Source: Symbiodinium natans (Eukaryota > Sar > Dinophyceae > Suessiales > Symbiodiniaceae). Taken from it: DNA of 64,000 nucleotides. Of this stretch, positions 45,101-55,299 are shown piece after piece. Positions within the stretch are counted from its first letter, which is position 1, and each line of letters opens with the position of its first letter. A program made the translations under genes and the position numbers. Location: NCBI GenBank assembly GCA_905221605.1, contig CAJNDS010001924.1:614501-678500 (forward strand), written 5' to 3'. The notes beneath the pieces are model-generated. The model was not told the DNA's origin. It searched no databases and was given only the letters and a program-made list of their open reading frames with translations.

Positions 45101-48100
45101 GTATTTAAGGCTTAAGATTTAAGATCCTAAACCCCGAACCCCGAAATCCTAAATTAAGTTGTGGCTGTAAGATTCAATATGTCAACGTTTAAGCTGAGTA
45201 TTGCAGACTGTAGGGTTTGGGGGTTTGGGATTTAGAGCTTAGAGTTTAGAAAGCAAAATCCCAAATTCAGTATGATGTAGTACAATTTAAGGTCTAGGGT
45301 TTGAGTTTCACATACACTCGGCAGTGAGGCACAACCTGCACAATAAGCCCCCACCTCAATCCTAAACCTGAGACCTCAAGACCTTAAGACCTCAAGCGCG
45401 TCGTCTTGACACAGCAACATGGGAACCACGATCACAGACCAATTCGTACTTGCTGCATTAACATGCATTAGGACTCGAAAGTCCCATCTCGGGCCGAGAA
45501 AAAAGCCGTTTGAAAAGCCTGCTGTCGCCATCAGCGAATACTGCAGGGCATGTGAGACAATGACATGGTTGCTGCAAGCTGGCTACTTACTGCAGCAGCT
45601 ACTTGGTGACCATGCGCCTTCGCAGGTTCGCAGCAATTTCAGTAGCGATTTCAAGTTCTGACTTGTTCCGACAGTCCAAAAACACAATGCCCGGCTTGAA
45701 AACACTAAGAATGTAGCCTTGAGCCAGTTTGTCCTTGTCATAGGCGTGTTCTGGGCCACAAGGTGGCTCTGGTGGGTATGTGTCCTCCACTCTGAGTGGC
45801 AGAACTGTCACGAACCTTTTATAGTCCAGCGCGAACTTGAGCTCTTCATGGGCGGAATATGCTGACGAGGTCATCTCGCCATAGTTCTTCGTGCACACGG
45901 CAAGCATGGTACCACTTTCAGAATGGAGCCGCCCGAGATATTTCGTTGTCAGGTCCGCAAAGCTATCGCCAGCATCTGCAGCAACCATCAGGATGTCGTA
46001 TTTGCGGTCCCGAAGAATGTCAAAGACCTTGCGGAACTTCCTCAGCATTGCAAGTGGCCCTTTTGGACAATACTAATGTTAAGTTGATGCTTGATATTTC
46101 CGCCGGAAGCAAAACAAGCACGTTAAAAAAACAGAAAACATCAAAATAGAACAACCATGTCCAAATGTCTTTTCTACGGGGCCGCCATCGAATCTTGCGG
46201 AAAACATGGCAACCCGAGTGCCTTCGCCGCTTGGGATGGCGCTTGCGGCTTCTGCTGGGACACTCTTGGCGTCTGCTGACTTTGTTGCTGGAGTTGAGCC
46301 GCTCTCCACGTCCTTCTGCGAAAGGAGTTTCAAGGCTTCGTCAGCAGCATCTTTCAGCTGCCCTTTGCCATGCCTAACTACGACTTCCAAGGTCGCAATG
46401 CCACCAGCTTTCACGATGGCTTTCTTGGCCTTGTCATTGTTGGAAAGGTGTCGTAGCGCCCTTGCAGAGTGCCATTTGGCATCATCGCTGCCAGTGACCA
46501 CCAGCCCTACCAGTGCCTCAGCGCCACCTTCTCTGGTGATGGCAACCCGATTCTCATCAGAAAGAGCCGCCCAATTTCCGAGCTGCTCCGCACCTTTGGC
46601 CTTCTGATCCTCCTTGCCAGTTTCCAATGTCTGGATCTCAGCCTTCAGCTTCTCCACACTCAAACCACCGGTGATTTTTGGCACCGGGTCATTGGCGGAG
46701 TCCAACTCTCGGGCTAAACGTTCAGCCCAATCCCGGTTTTCCGGGGTACCATCCTTGGCCACGCCCTCGATGGCAGCTCGAACTTCTGCAGAGCTGGCCA
46801 TGGCCGCACAGCACTGGTTGTCTAGGACAGCCATGTTGATCAAAGCACGGGTAGCAGTCTGACTCGCAGCACTAGCAGTCTGACTCGCAGCACTAGCGGG
46901 TGTCATAAGCGCGGCAAGAGGCGGAACGCCCCCGGCAGCTGCAATGGCTGCACAGTTCTGCTTGTTTTCGTCTGACAAATTTCTCAAGGCTTTTGCAGCC
47001 TCCAGCTTCGCAATACGGCTGCCATGTTTCACCAGGGCCACAAGGGGCGGAATGCCGCCCTCGGCTGCTATGCTCACCTTGTTCTGAGCATTGTCACTTG
47101 CCAAGGTTGTCAAGGCATGGGCGGCCTCACGCTTCACAGAACTGCTGCCATTTGTGACCAGGGCCACAATGGGCGGAATGGCGCCTTCAGCTGCAATGGT
47201 AACCTGGTTCTGGGCATTGTCAGTTGCCAGGGTTACCAAAGCAGCTACAGCCCGCTCCTTTGTAGAATCGCTGCCATTTGTGACCATGGCCACGAGAGGC
47301 GGAATGCCCCCTGCAGCTGCCACGGCCATTTTGTTTTGGGAGTTTCCAAATGCTAAGCTGCCCAGAGCACTTGCAGCCTGGATCTTCGAAGCCTTGCTGC
47401 TACTCGTCACCAGAGCCACCAGAGCCGGAATGCCCCCTGCAGCTGCTATGGCCACGCGATTCTGGTCATTTTCGTTTGCCAAGTTGGCCAAACCAACGGC
47501 AGCATCCTGCTTCTCAGTATGACTGGCCTCCAGGTTGGTCAACACCTCGATGGCCTTGCGGATCTCATCATCCATGGCTCAACGCACACATGGCTTGAGC
47601 CACACTGTCTGTCGAGATGTGCCGGAGAATGTTCAATTTTCAACGTTGTTTTCAAAAAATGATGCATTACACCCACATCATAGACCCCAAATCGCATGTC
47701 TCGTACCAAAACGACCCAACTCCCACGTCGAAAATGGTCGATCGGTGCCACAAAGACCAGCCCAAAGCAGAAGTCGCAACGGGAGACAATATTGCGAAAC
47801 AAGCGGCAACAAATCGGAGCCAGAGCCAATGCTAAGATCGGCAACCGACTCATTGAGAAGCGGAGAAACTACCAGCATAGACCCCAAACAGCTTGCGCAT
47901 TTATGAAGCAACATCTGGCTGCAATATGCGCAAAAGCAATCCTATAAATCTATGTCATTGCTGCGCAAGCAAAATCGAGAGGAATAAGTTGGTTCAAACG
48001 AAATCCGCCGACCCCAGCCGACACCAGGGGGAGGCTCTCCCTGCCCAACACTGGGCATGGCCTGGTCGACTTCGGGGTTTCCATTTGTTTGTCATGGCCT

Positions 48101-51100
48101 TCCGGATCAGCGACCGACGCGGCGGCGCGGATCATCTGCAGGTACGTCGTGGCATCGGGTCTTACCTCGCCGACATGCAAGGGATGCTTGAGGCAGTACA
48201 CCTTTTCAATGTCATGAATTTATCCCTAAACTCTAAACCCTAAACCCTCTGCAGGATGCATTACTGATGAACAAAAAGAATGGCTGGAATCAATGATATA
48301 TAAAAATCAAATCCATCTCTCATTGGTGAGAAATACGAGGCAATTGCACCTAAAACCTATAACCTATACCCTAAACCCTAAACCCTAAACCCTAAACCCT
48401 AGACCCTAAACCCTAAGCCCTAAACCTAAACCCTAAACCCTTCCAATCCTAAGCCACGACCATGATGCCTAAAAGAGGGCTCTGCTTTTCAGCCAAGGAC
48501 TCGCACACCGATCTGCAGATCCGCTTCAGCTCGACACTCAAGATGGCACTAACAAGAATAATAAGAAGAAGAATCAAAACAATAGTAGTAATAATAGTAA
48601 TAGTAATATTAATAATATATACTACTGTACACTTCTTGAGTTGAGAGTTCAGCGATCGCTACGGATCGAGTGCCAGGGACTCTGAGTTGTGAGGTCGGCG
48701 AGCCTTCCTCATCTGCTTGAACAGTTCTTCGGCCTTCTGCACCTGGGGGTAGCAGAAAGTTGCTTGAGGCAACAACTCTCTCACGGGTTTCCCCCACTTA
48801 ACACCAACTGAACGCAGACCTAAGGATTGGGTTTTGGGTTTCTTGTTTGTTTGTCTCGCTTTCTTAAGAGAGGGAGTGACGGAGTTCGGGGTTGCAATTG
48901 GCTGCAGGGTCTCTGGCATTGGAAGCCTCGAGTGTAAGGATGGGGCTAAGTTACTTGGGGGGGAAGGCTTTAGGACCATCTTGATGCTCTGGCGCCTGCC
49001 CCTTCTGCACGTAGGCCTTCAACAAGGTGTTGTGCGCGAAGGTGTTGTTTCTGTTGTTTGCCTCGGTGCATCGCTTACTACAGGAGGCAAGAAAAACATG
49101 CGATATCTTGTTACGACAACTTAACGCGATCTGCAGACCTTCCCCACTTCATCCACAGTTCTACTGAATGCGTCTGCAAATACAACTTTGGGCCAAGTCT
49201 CGTCCGTCGCATGGTGCTCGGTGAACACACGCTCCTCCAAGCATCTACAATCTGCTATCCAGGACAGGACAGCCTACAAGGCTGCAAGTAACTGCTCTGA
49301 TCCACCAAGAACACGCACCAACGAAACCCTAAACCCTGAACCCGAAACCCTAAACCCTAAACCCTAAACCCTAAATCCACGGATGCCGGGAAGCATTCAA
49401 ACCCAACCCTAACACCAAAAACATCCCTAAACGCCCAAGGCAAACCGTCTCAGCCCAAGGCTGCGAAACCTGCTTACCGTAGGGTTTAGGGTTAGGGTTT
49501 AGGGCTTAGGGTTTAGGGTTCAGGGTTCAGGGTTCAGGGTTCAGGGTTCAGGGTTCAGGGTTCAGGGTTCAGGGTTCAGGGATTGGGTTTAGGGTTTAGG
49601 GTTTAGGGTTCAGGGTTCAGGGTTCAGGGTTCAGGGTTCAGGGTTCAGGGTTCAGGGTTCAGGGTTCAGGGTTCAGGGTTCAGGGTTTCAGGGTTCAGGG
49701 TTCAGGGTTCAGGGTTTTAGGGTTTAGGGTTAGGGTAGGGTTTAGGGTTTAGGGGGTTCAGGGGTTAGGGGTTAGGTTTAGGGTTTAGGGTTTAGGGTTT
49801 AGGGTTTAGGGTTTAGGGTTTAGGGTTTAGGGTTTAGGGTTTAGGGTTTAGGGTTTAGGGTTTAGGGTTTAGGGTTTAGGGTTTAACATGTCCAACACCA
49901 ACCCCATAAAGGCCCTGGGCACTGCAGCCAAGTTGCCGCAGCCCCGATGTCCTCGGCAACCACGTAGGCCTCGACTGCGCGCTCTAAAACTGCAGGGTGG
50001 AAGCAGGCTTGCGTCTTTGGCCTTTCGCGGATATTCGGAGAGACAGCGCCTGTAATGGTGCGGTCCTGAAGGTTTTAGGGTGTGCCCGAGTCTGGATCTG
50101 AAGGTTGAAACCTTGCCATAAATTACAACCGAAACCGAGGAAGGATCTCGGCTCGCAATTCCCCCCCCCCCCCCCCCCCCCCACCCACCGCAGGTGAGGG
50201 AGGGCACACGACCCAACCAACCCTACTACCCTAAACCCCAAACCCAAAGCCCTAATGGGAGGTGGTGGGGGGGGTAAGGGCAGGTGCGTCCTGATCAAGT
50301 ATCTATATATGTCCTATGCGCCTGCAAGAAAAGTTGACGGCCGAGTCGCCTGCACCAAGGCCCCATAACCTGGGCTTGGGCAAGGGATTCAAGTTGCCCG
50401 GGCTCTGGGTTAAGGGTTCTACGGGATAGGACCGAGGTGGGGTAAAGTCAGACTGCGTCACGCCACCCCCGAAGTGCTTTTGCACTTTGAATGAAGTCAC
50501 GCCGTGTGCAGAGGTCACACCGATCATCATGAACCCCGCCATTTGCACGCGCAATCCAACAAATGGTACGCTGGTATAGTAGAACAGTACGTGGCGGCAT
50601 GTGTGTGTGTGTGTGTCAATGCAGCACCAAACGGTTGATGTCTTCACGATGGTCGAAGTGCATGCCCAAGGTTTTCATACCGTAGGGTCAAACATGCAAA
50701 GTTCGAGCCAAGTCGAAATTGACGAGTCGAAGTAGGTTTGTGGTCATAAGTCAGAATGGGGCGGGAAGGCAATCCCTCCGCGTACTCGAACATTCAAAAG
50801 TTGACTTTTTACGTTGCTTTCCAAAGCCGCTTCTTGGTGTAGATGTTCCGGCTAGTAGTTTTGATGGCGCAACGCGCGTCCCGCACGACATCCGCACGAG
50901 AAGGACCAGAGAGGTCCGGCTGACGGGACATGCCGGATGTGAATAGTAATTAAGTCACATCTGCTCGTGTGAAGTCACATCGCCCCCAGTCGACATGCAC
51001 AAGTCACAAGAAATCACCGGTCGCGCAGCGGTTGCGCAAGGTTCGTGCAAACGGCTCACGTTCTTGACCCTGGCAATGTAGGGCCCCAGCAAATAGAGCA

Positions 51101-52390
51101 GATCAATGTGTTGTTGGGACTTGTTGAGTGGCAGAAGAGCATGTGAATCTGCAGGATCATGTGCCTGCAAACTGTAAAACTAAACTGTAAAACTGCAACA
51201 GTCTGTCAAAGTTCGACCTGCAGCTGGAATCTGCAACTCACATGTCGTTCCAACCATGACTTGACGCAACATCTGCATAGGCTTTTCCTGGACTGCGGCG
51301 ATAGAGGAGATGTGCAGTACATCTTCGACACTCCCGGAGAATCATCCCCCCCCCCCTCACGCCCCATGCTCTTTGAAGCCGTGCGATCTTGCTTCGAAGA
51401 ATGTCGTGCCGCCAATGGACATTCCTTCAAGCCCATATGAATCGCTCCTTTATGCCATGCAAACTTGCTGTGAAGAATGCCGTGCAGTCAATGGACATTC
51501 CTCAACAAAGCCGTACGAATCCTGGCAAAACCCTTCACACAAGGATTTTGTTCGCAAATGCCAGTGGCGAGTTGCAAATCCTAAAAAACACTGTGAAGAC
51601 AAGCTGAGGACCTCTGTTTGTTTTTTTTGGGGGGGGGGATTGCCGGCAGGTGGCTGTATATGTCGGGATCCACGCCCCGAGCCCGCATTCGCCGCATCCA
51701 TTTCTCTGCCTTCCAACAATCTTCAGGCTCAGAAAGGGTCCTCTTACGACTCATCGTTTGGTGACCCTGCATGCTTCACCAAACAGCGTATTTCGGGTTT
51801 TTCCGATTCTCCGAGCCGAGGCCGACATCTGTTCTGTCAGGGTTTTGGGCAGGGCGACAGGGTGTGGACTGCAGCGACTGCAGCGTTGAAAGATTGAGAT
51901 GAAGATTGCGTTGGCCCACTCTGCTCTGGGGGCAGAGAAGCACACTGCATCACTGTGAAGGACTTGAAGCTGGAGACTCTTAAACACAACTGAGCTTGAC
52001 GGCCCGACTCGACGATGCTATGGGTTACGAAGCCAAGGCGTGCAAGATGCCCGGCCTTCAAGAACTCGCCCCGCTTGCCGTAGCACTTCAGCAGCGTGTT
52101 GTAGCCTGAAATTCAGCTGCAAAGGGCCATGCAAGGGCCATGCTTGCCTTTGAGGATTGCGAGGACTCGTTCTACCGCATGCACGGCTCAATGGTCTAGG
52201 CATGCGCTGTGTGATGGGAAGAGCACAACTCGAGCACAAGCCACGTCTCACTAGCAGGGATCATGATACAGGGACAGATTGGCTTGGGAACGGCTGGAAA
52301 GAGTGACCTCACACAGCAAATTCAAACAGGCGGTGCAGAGTGCAGCAGGCGGCTGTAGATGTCGGGCTGAAAAACGCGGTTCAACATGTC
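42178..52390 (-). CDS. Large PPR (pentatricopeptide-repeat) gene of many short exons
   Basis: Minus-strand exons are 52390-52354, 52105-52056, 51709-51655, 49989 to about 49925, 49050-48996, 48742-48704, 48165-48099, 44654-44616, 43972-43900, 43791-43748, 43060-43011 and 42232-42178. Joined junctions give canonical 35-residue PPR motifs, for example SYNTLLKCYGKRGEFLK with AEKWMRRMRARGVDPDIY. Others are NNTFAHNTLLKAYVQKGQ with VQKAEELFKQM, and VRPDATTYLQMIRAAASVAD with PEGAGDWLRRM. Most donors are GC (A|GC or AAG|GC); a few are GT. Several introns contain telomeric arrays, and one (48098-44655) encloses the ARM-TIR gene. Exon pairs of 50 and 55 nt correspond to one motif. PPR proteins process organellar RNA. 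The N-terminus, the C-terminus and one half-motif between 49.9 and 49.05 kb are missing, so it may be two or more genes. Confidence 0.65.
42250..42300. repeat. CCCTAAA-type degenerate array
   Basis: Seven variant units just upstream (coding sense) of PPR exon 42,232-42,178. Confidence 0.85.
42894..42979. repeat. CCCTAAA array in PPR intron
   Basis: About 12 units. It reads TTTAGGG on the coding strand and lies 32 nt downstream of the PPR exon 43,060-43,011. Confidence 0.95.
43104..43350. repeat. Long TTTAGGG array in PPR intron
   Basis: About 34 units with TTTGGGG and TTTCGGG variants. On the coding strand it reads CCCTAAA and ends about 43 nt before the acceptor of exon 43,060. Confidence 0.95.
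44200..44229. repeat. Short CCCTAAA array
   Basis: Four units in the intron between PPR exons 44,616 and 43,972. Confidence 0.85.
44788..44818. repeat. Short CCCTAAA array
   Basis: Four units, inside the 3.4-kb PPR intron. Confidence 0.85.
44860..45400. other. AT-rich intronic stretch, no gene
   Basis: An AT-rich segment downstream of the ARM-TIR gene with scattered diverged telomere-like units (AAACCCCGAACCCCGAAATC). It probably holds the 3' flank of that gene. No exon was recognised. Confidence 0.4.
45599..47575 (-). CDS. ARM-repeat plus TIR-domain protein (two exons)
   Basis: Exon 1 (47575-46178) begins MDDEIRKAIEVLTNLEASHT. It carries about five consecutive ~41-residue armadillo repeats (pattern NQNRVAIAAAGGIPALVALV) to residue ~230, then a linker and about two more repeats (residues ~320-410). 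A 105-nt GT-AG intron (46177-46073, donor GTAGAA, acceptor CATTAG) leads to exon 2 (46072-45599), a TIR domain. The TIR has a YDILMV beta-A strand, TKNYGEMTSSAYSAHEELKF (equivalent of the S-x-W-C-x-x-E-L helix with the catalytic-type Glu) and VLPLRVED; it ends VTK with stop TAG. The apparent hydrophobic tail of the unspliced frame is translated polypyrimidine tract. ARM-TIR architecture recalls SARM1-type NAD+ hydrolases. NADase activity is an inference. Confidence 0.75.
47594..47614 (-). other. Possible relic spliced-leader sequence upstream of the ARM-TIR start
   Basis: Eighteen bases before the ATG the minus strand reads ACAGTGTGGCTCAAG. It matches the 3' end of the dinoflagellate spliced leader (...TTTTGGCTCAAG), with about 15 of 21 positions agreeing overall. 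Relic leaders mark genes re-inserted from mRNA. However, TGGCTCAAG also occurs elsewhere in the window, so this is weak. Confidence 0.25.
48225..48440. repeat. CCCTAAA arrays (48,225-48,250 and 48,365-48,440)
   Basis: Short C-strand arrays between PPR exons at 48,165 and 48,704. Confidence 0.85.
49324..49376. repeat. CCCTAAA array
   Basis: About seven units with one CCCGAAA and one CCCTGAA variant. Confidence 0.9.
49480..49886. repeat. Long composite array: TTTAGGG with TTCAGGG blocks
   Basis: More than 50 units. Homogeneous TTCAGGG blocks (49,518-49,580 and 49,605-49,715) are embedded between TTTAGGG blocks. It lies just downstream (coding sense) of the PPR exon at 49,989-49,925. Confidence 0.95.
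49990..51650. other. PPR intron, otherwise without recognised genes
   Basis: It contains a poly-C tract (50,161-50,182), a (GT)n run (50,600-50,616) and a 72-bp tandem duplication at 51,380-51,503 (phrase CTTGCTTCGAAGAATGTCGT and its copy). The minus-strand frame at 50,303-50,647 (115 codons) is unassigned. Confidence 0.4.
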
Positions 52391-53007
52391 CTGAAAAAAA
52401 GCAACGGGAATGCACTCCCTTCAACCTGAGCATTTCCTTCAACCCGGCCCTGGCCCGGTGTGAAGGCACTTGCAAAGTTTCCGACATCCTGCATTCGACA
52501 CGGTCCCATGTGCAGCAAAGGCTTGTCTTATGGTGAGTTCGAGTATCGCAAGTGCCGGGACCCGAGGTGTAGCACTCAAATGGATGATATTGGTTCGAGA
52601 CTTTCGGCGCTGCTTTAACAGCAGAACGTGCAGCTGGCATTAATTTAGGGCTAAGGGGGGGGGGGGGGGGGGCTGGCATTGTGAACCACCAGAACTTTAT
52701 TGGAAGCCCAGGTTGTCACGCAAAAAATCTGCAAAGAACACGGCAAGACCGACCCTACACTCCCCTTAGCACCTTAGTAAAAATCATATGTTCAATATCC
52801 TCTTGGGTTTTATGTAAACAAAAACGCAAAAAATAGTTCCCAAGGGGAGAAAGGACCTACACCGCGCCTTGAGCCAGCTCTCAGCTGCTTTCGGGCGGTT
52901 TGCGTTCACGTGGGCCTGGCTTTGCTGGCCGGCGAACGGGGGTAGCAGTCAAAGAATCGGGGAGCGTGCTTTGGGGGCTTGGGTATTTAGGGTCCCTGAG
53001 AAGCCCT

Positions 53008-53035
53008 AAACCCTAAACCCTAAACCCTAAACCAG
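53008..53035. repeat. CCCTAAA array ending AACCAG
   Basis: Four units run into CCCTAAACCAG, giving an AG acceptor for the exon starting at 53,036. Confidence 0.9.
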
Positions 53036-54299
53036 GCTCACGAGAGGTTGGACTGGGCGCCTTGATCATCTGGTTCCACATTCTCCTACCCAGGGGAAGC
53101 CGAAGCTGGCGGCGCCTCCAAATGCCTGGGTGCTTGCTCGCAGCTTTAACTTGGGCTCGTTTAGGGTTTAGGGTTTAGGGTTTAGGGTTTAGGGTTCAGG
53201 GTTTAGGGTTTAGGGTTTAGGGTTGAGGGTTTTGGGTTTAGTGTTTAGGGTTTCTTAGTGGCCAGGACCTGCGGCTCGCAGTGAACCAACCCCTGTGCCC
53301 GAAGCTCTTAGGGCGTTGCTGGGCTTGCTGCTGGCTCAAACGCTCAAGTACTTGCGGCCTTCAAGAGTCCCAACCCGGCGTCAAAAAATGGGGCCAACTT
53401 CTGAACTCAAGCAAGGTCACCTTTAGCTGACTTTGTGGAGCTGACATTCAACAGGTTCAACAGGTCTACACAGTATGTTACCACTTCTGAGCTACTCTCG
53501 GATAGAATCCCTGGGATGGATGACCCTGTTAGCCAGGTACCGCTGCCCTGATCCTGCATGCGACATTGAGATTGAGGGTGCCTGAAGCCTGTATGGAGTC
53601 TTCTGGAGCACCACGTTTGAGTTGAACGAGGTCGAAAAAGGCACTTCTATAATCAACCATCTCTTGGATCCGCCTGCGCTCACAAGGCTGGGCTAAGTGT
53701 CCTTGAGTCGTTGAGAACACAACTTAAAAATGCCCTAAACCCTAAACCCTAAACCCTAAACCCTAAACCCTAAACCCTAAACCCTAAACCCTAAACCCTA
53801 AGAGGCTTGGCGGCGAAGGCACCCTTCATGATGTATCGCGCTTGCCTCCATTCGCCTCGGTCGGCCTCAGAAGAGCAAAGCAGTGTTTGGGTCATCCAGG
53901 CCTGCCTCGGGCTCAAGGCTACTACGGACATTGCAGCAAGGAGGTTTAGGGTTTAGGGTTTAGGGTTTAGGGTTTAGGGTTTAGGGTTTAGGGTTTCGGG
54001 CTTAGGGTTTAGGGTCATTGCAGCGAGGAGGGTACACTTGGGGTTGTCTTTTGGAGCGGACCTTTACTTCAGCTTGAAGGTCGACGCTTTGCTGCAGAAG
54101 ATGAAACTTCTGGCACCCTCTGCTGCGGAAGCTGATGCCTTGCCAAGTGATGAGCGCTGCCTCCCTTGGTATCCTACACCCTAAACCCTAAACTCCAAAC
54201 CCTAAGCCCTAAACCTAGGGAGTTCATTTGGGGTCCTTGACTTCAGGACTCTTGACGGTGCTTGAGTATGGGAACTCTGCAGCCTGGCATTGCGCCGAG
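53036..54299 (+). CDS. Multi-exon gene with telomeric-repeat introns, unknown product
   Basis: Plus-strand exons: 53036-53158 (VGLGALIIWFHILLPRGSRS, a possible membrane segment); 53445-53696 (YSRIESLGWMTLLARYRCPD, in-frame TGA at 53583-53585, then VFWSTTFELNEVEKGTSIIN); 53804-53943 (MMYRACLHSPRSASEEQSSV to TTDIAAR); 54031-54155 (VHLGLSFGADLYFSLKVDAL to LPSDE); 54247 to about 54299 (LLTVLEYGNSAAWHCAEA). Junction 53943/54031 removes a telomeric array plus one copy of a 16-bp duplication and keeps frame (DIAARRVHLGLS). Junction 54155/54247 is GC-AG. The first exon is bounded by array-derived acceptor and donor. No family was recognised. The TGA means it could be decayed or recoded, and 53696 to 53804 could not be phased. 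Confidence 0.55.
53160..53230. repeat. TTTAGGG array starting at the donor of exon 53,036-53,158
   Basis: Begins C|GTTTAGGG. About nine units. Confidence 0.95.
53733..53801. repeat. CCCTAAA array
   Basis: About nine units, immediately before the exon starting at 53,804. Confidence 0.95.
53929..54031. repeat. Telomeric array flanked by a 16-bp direct duplication
   Basis: CATTGCAGCAAGGAGG (53929-53944) and CATTGCAGCGAGGAGG (54016-54031) flank 71 bp of TTTAGGG units. Read as an intron, the donor is GGAG|GTTTAG and the acceptor GCGAGGAG|G. It is the clearest insertion footprint in the window. Confidence 0.85.
54177..54220. repeat. CCCTAAA array with variants
   Basis: Five to six units in the intron between exons 54,155 and 54,247. 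Confidence 0.85.
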
Positions 54300-54425
54300 G
54301 CTCCTGAGACCCAAACCTCCAACAGAAGCCCCCCCGACAATTAAGGTTCCTAGGGCATATTTCGGGACTACTTAGGTATATAGGGGCTATATAAGGTATA
54401 TGAATGGGGGTTATATAAAGCCCTC

Positions 54426-54538
54426 TACAAGTAATATAGGGGCCTTAATAATTCGAATAGGGTTTTGGGGGTTATTGTACTATAGTTACAAAGGGATCAT
54501 AAGGGAATGCTGCTAGTAAGTATTCCGACGCCTAAAGT
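54426..54538. mobile_element. MITE family A, copy 2
   Basis: ATAGGGGCCTTAATAATTC at the left and AGTATTCCGACGCCTAAA at the right form the diverged inverted ends. The interior GGGTTTTGGGGGTTAT and AAGGGATCATAAGGGAATG matches the 57,274 copy. Confidence 0.6.
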
Positions 54539-54799
54539 AAGCCTTCCAAATCCGGAATGTCCAATTGCTTCGCCGCAGCGTGGTCGCAGAGCATGTTCAT
54601 GCGGTCCTTCCTGGCATCAGGGCACACGGAACAGGACCTGAACATTGACCTGAAGTCCTGAACGTTGACCTAAGTTGACCTAGCTGGTTCTGGGGCTTGG
54701 GGGTGTCAACCCATCCAGAAGGCAGTGTGGGATTTGAGGATGAAAAACATATAACATCCAAAGCCGCACCATATCGAGGAGTGTTCATCAAAGACAAAA

Positions 54800-55090
54800 G
54801 CGTTGGACACGTTCATCTTCATAGACAGCATCAATGCTTGCGGTAGTGTTGTGTCACGCCATCTCACGCGAAGACGCGACACTGCCTTGTCACGCGGGAA
54901 GTCACGATACGTCCCGCGAAGTCGAGCCAGAAGCATAGTCTCGAAGCTGAAGCGAGTTTCCGAATGCGCATGCAGTTCGAAGAATATTTTGAAAACTAGC
55001 GATGGGATTTCTGTTGTCGCACGCAGGGATGTTTTTAACAAATTCTGTCCGACACTCTCACAAACCGTCAAGTTTGACAACAAAATTTAA
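54800..55090. other. Open frames on both strands, unassigned
   Basis: A 125-codon minus frame (54,706-55,083) and a 95-codon plus frame overlap. The sequence has several TCACGCG and CGCGAAGTC phrases that repeat inversely (54,855-54,925). No motif was recognised; a repeat-derived origin is possible. Confidence 0.25.
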
Positions 55091-55299
55091 ACACCATGCG
55101 CACACGCTTTCAGACAGGAGACCGTAGCCATCACAATATCGCTATTCTATGGTATAATGAAACAAAGGTCCACGCGAGGCTCGCGCGAGCTTGCGTGAGG
55201 CCCGCATGAGCTCAGGTAAAGAAAGCAAGTCTAGCCGTGCTACACTGCGCAGGTTGACGTTGGGAATGGCTTTCGTGCACGCTTTCTGCAACATCAATG

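Noticed and set aside
46079-46177. C-terminal transmembrane segment on the ARM protein (SILMFSVFLTCLFCF)
   Set aside because: It is the polypyrimidine-rich intron read through; a GT-AG splice at 46177/46073 joins the ARM repeats to the TIR domain instead.
52180-52250. tRNA-like phrase GGCTCAATGGTCTAGGCATG
   Set aside because: No matching T-arm or acceptor pairing; it lies upstream of PPR exon 52,105 in the coding sense and is probably chance.
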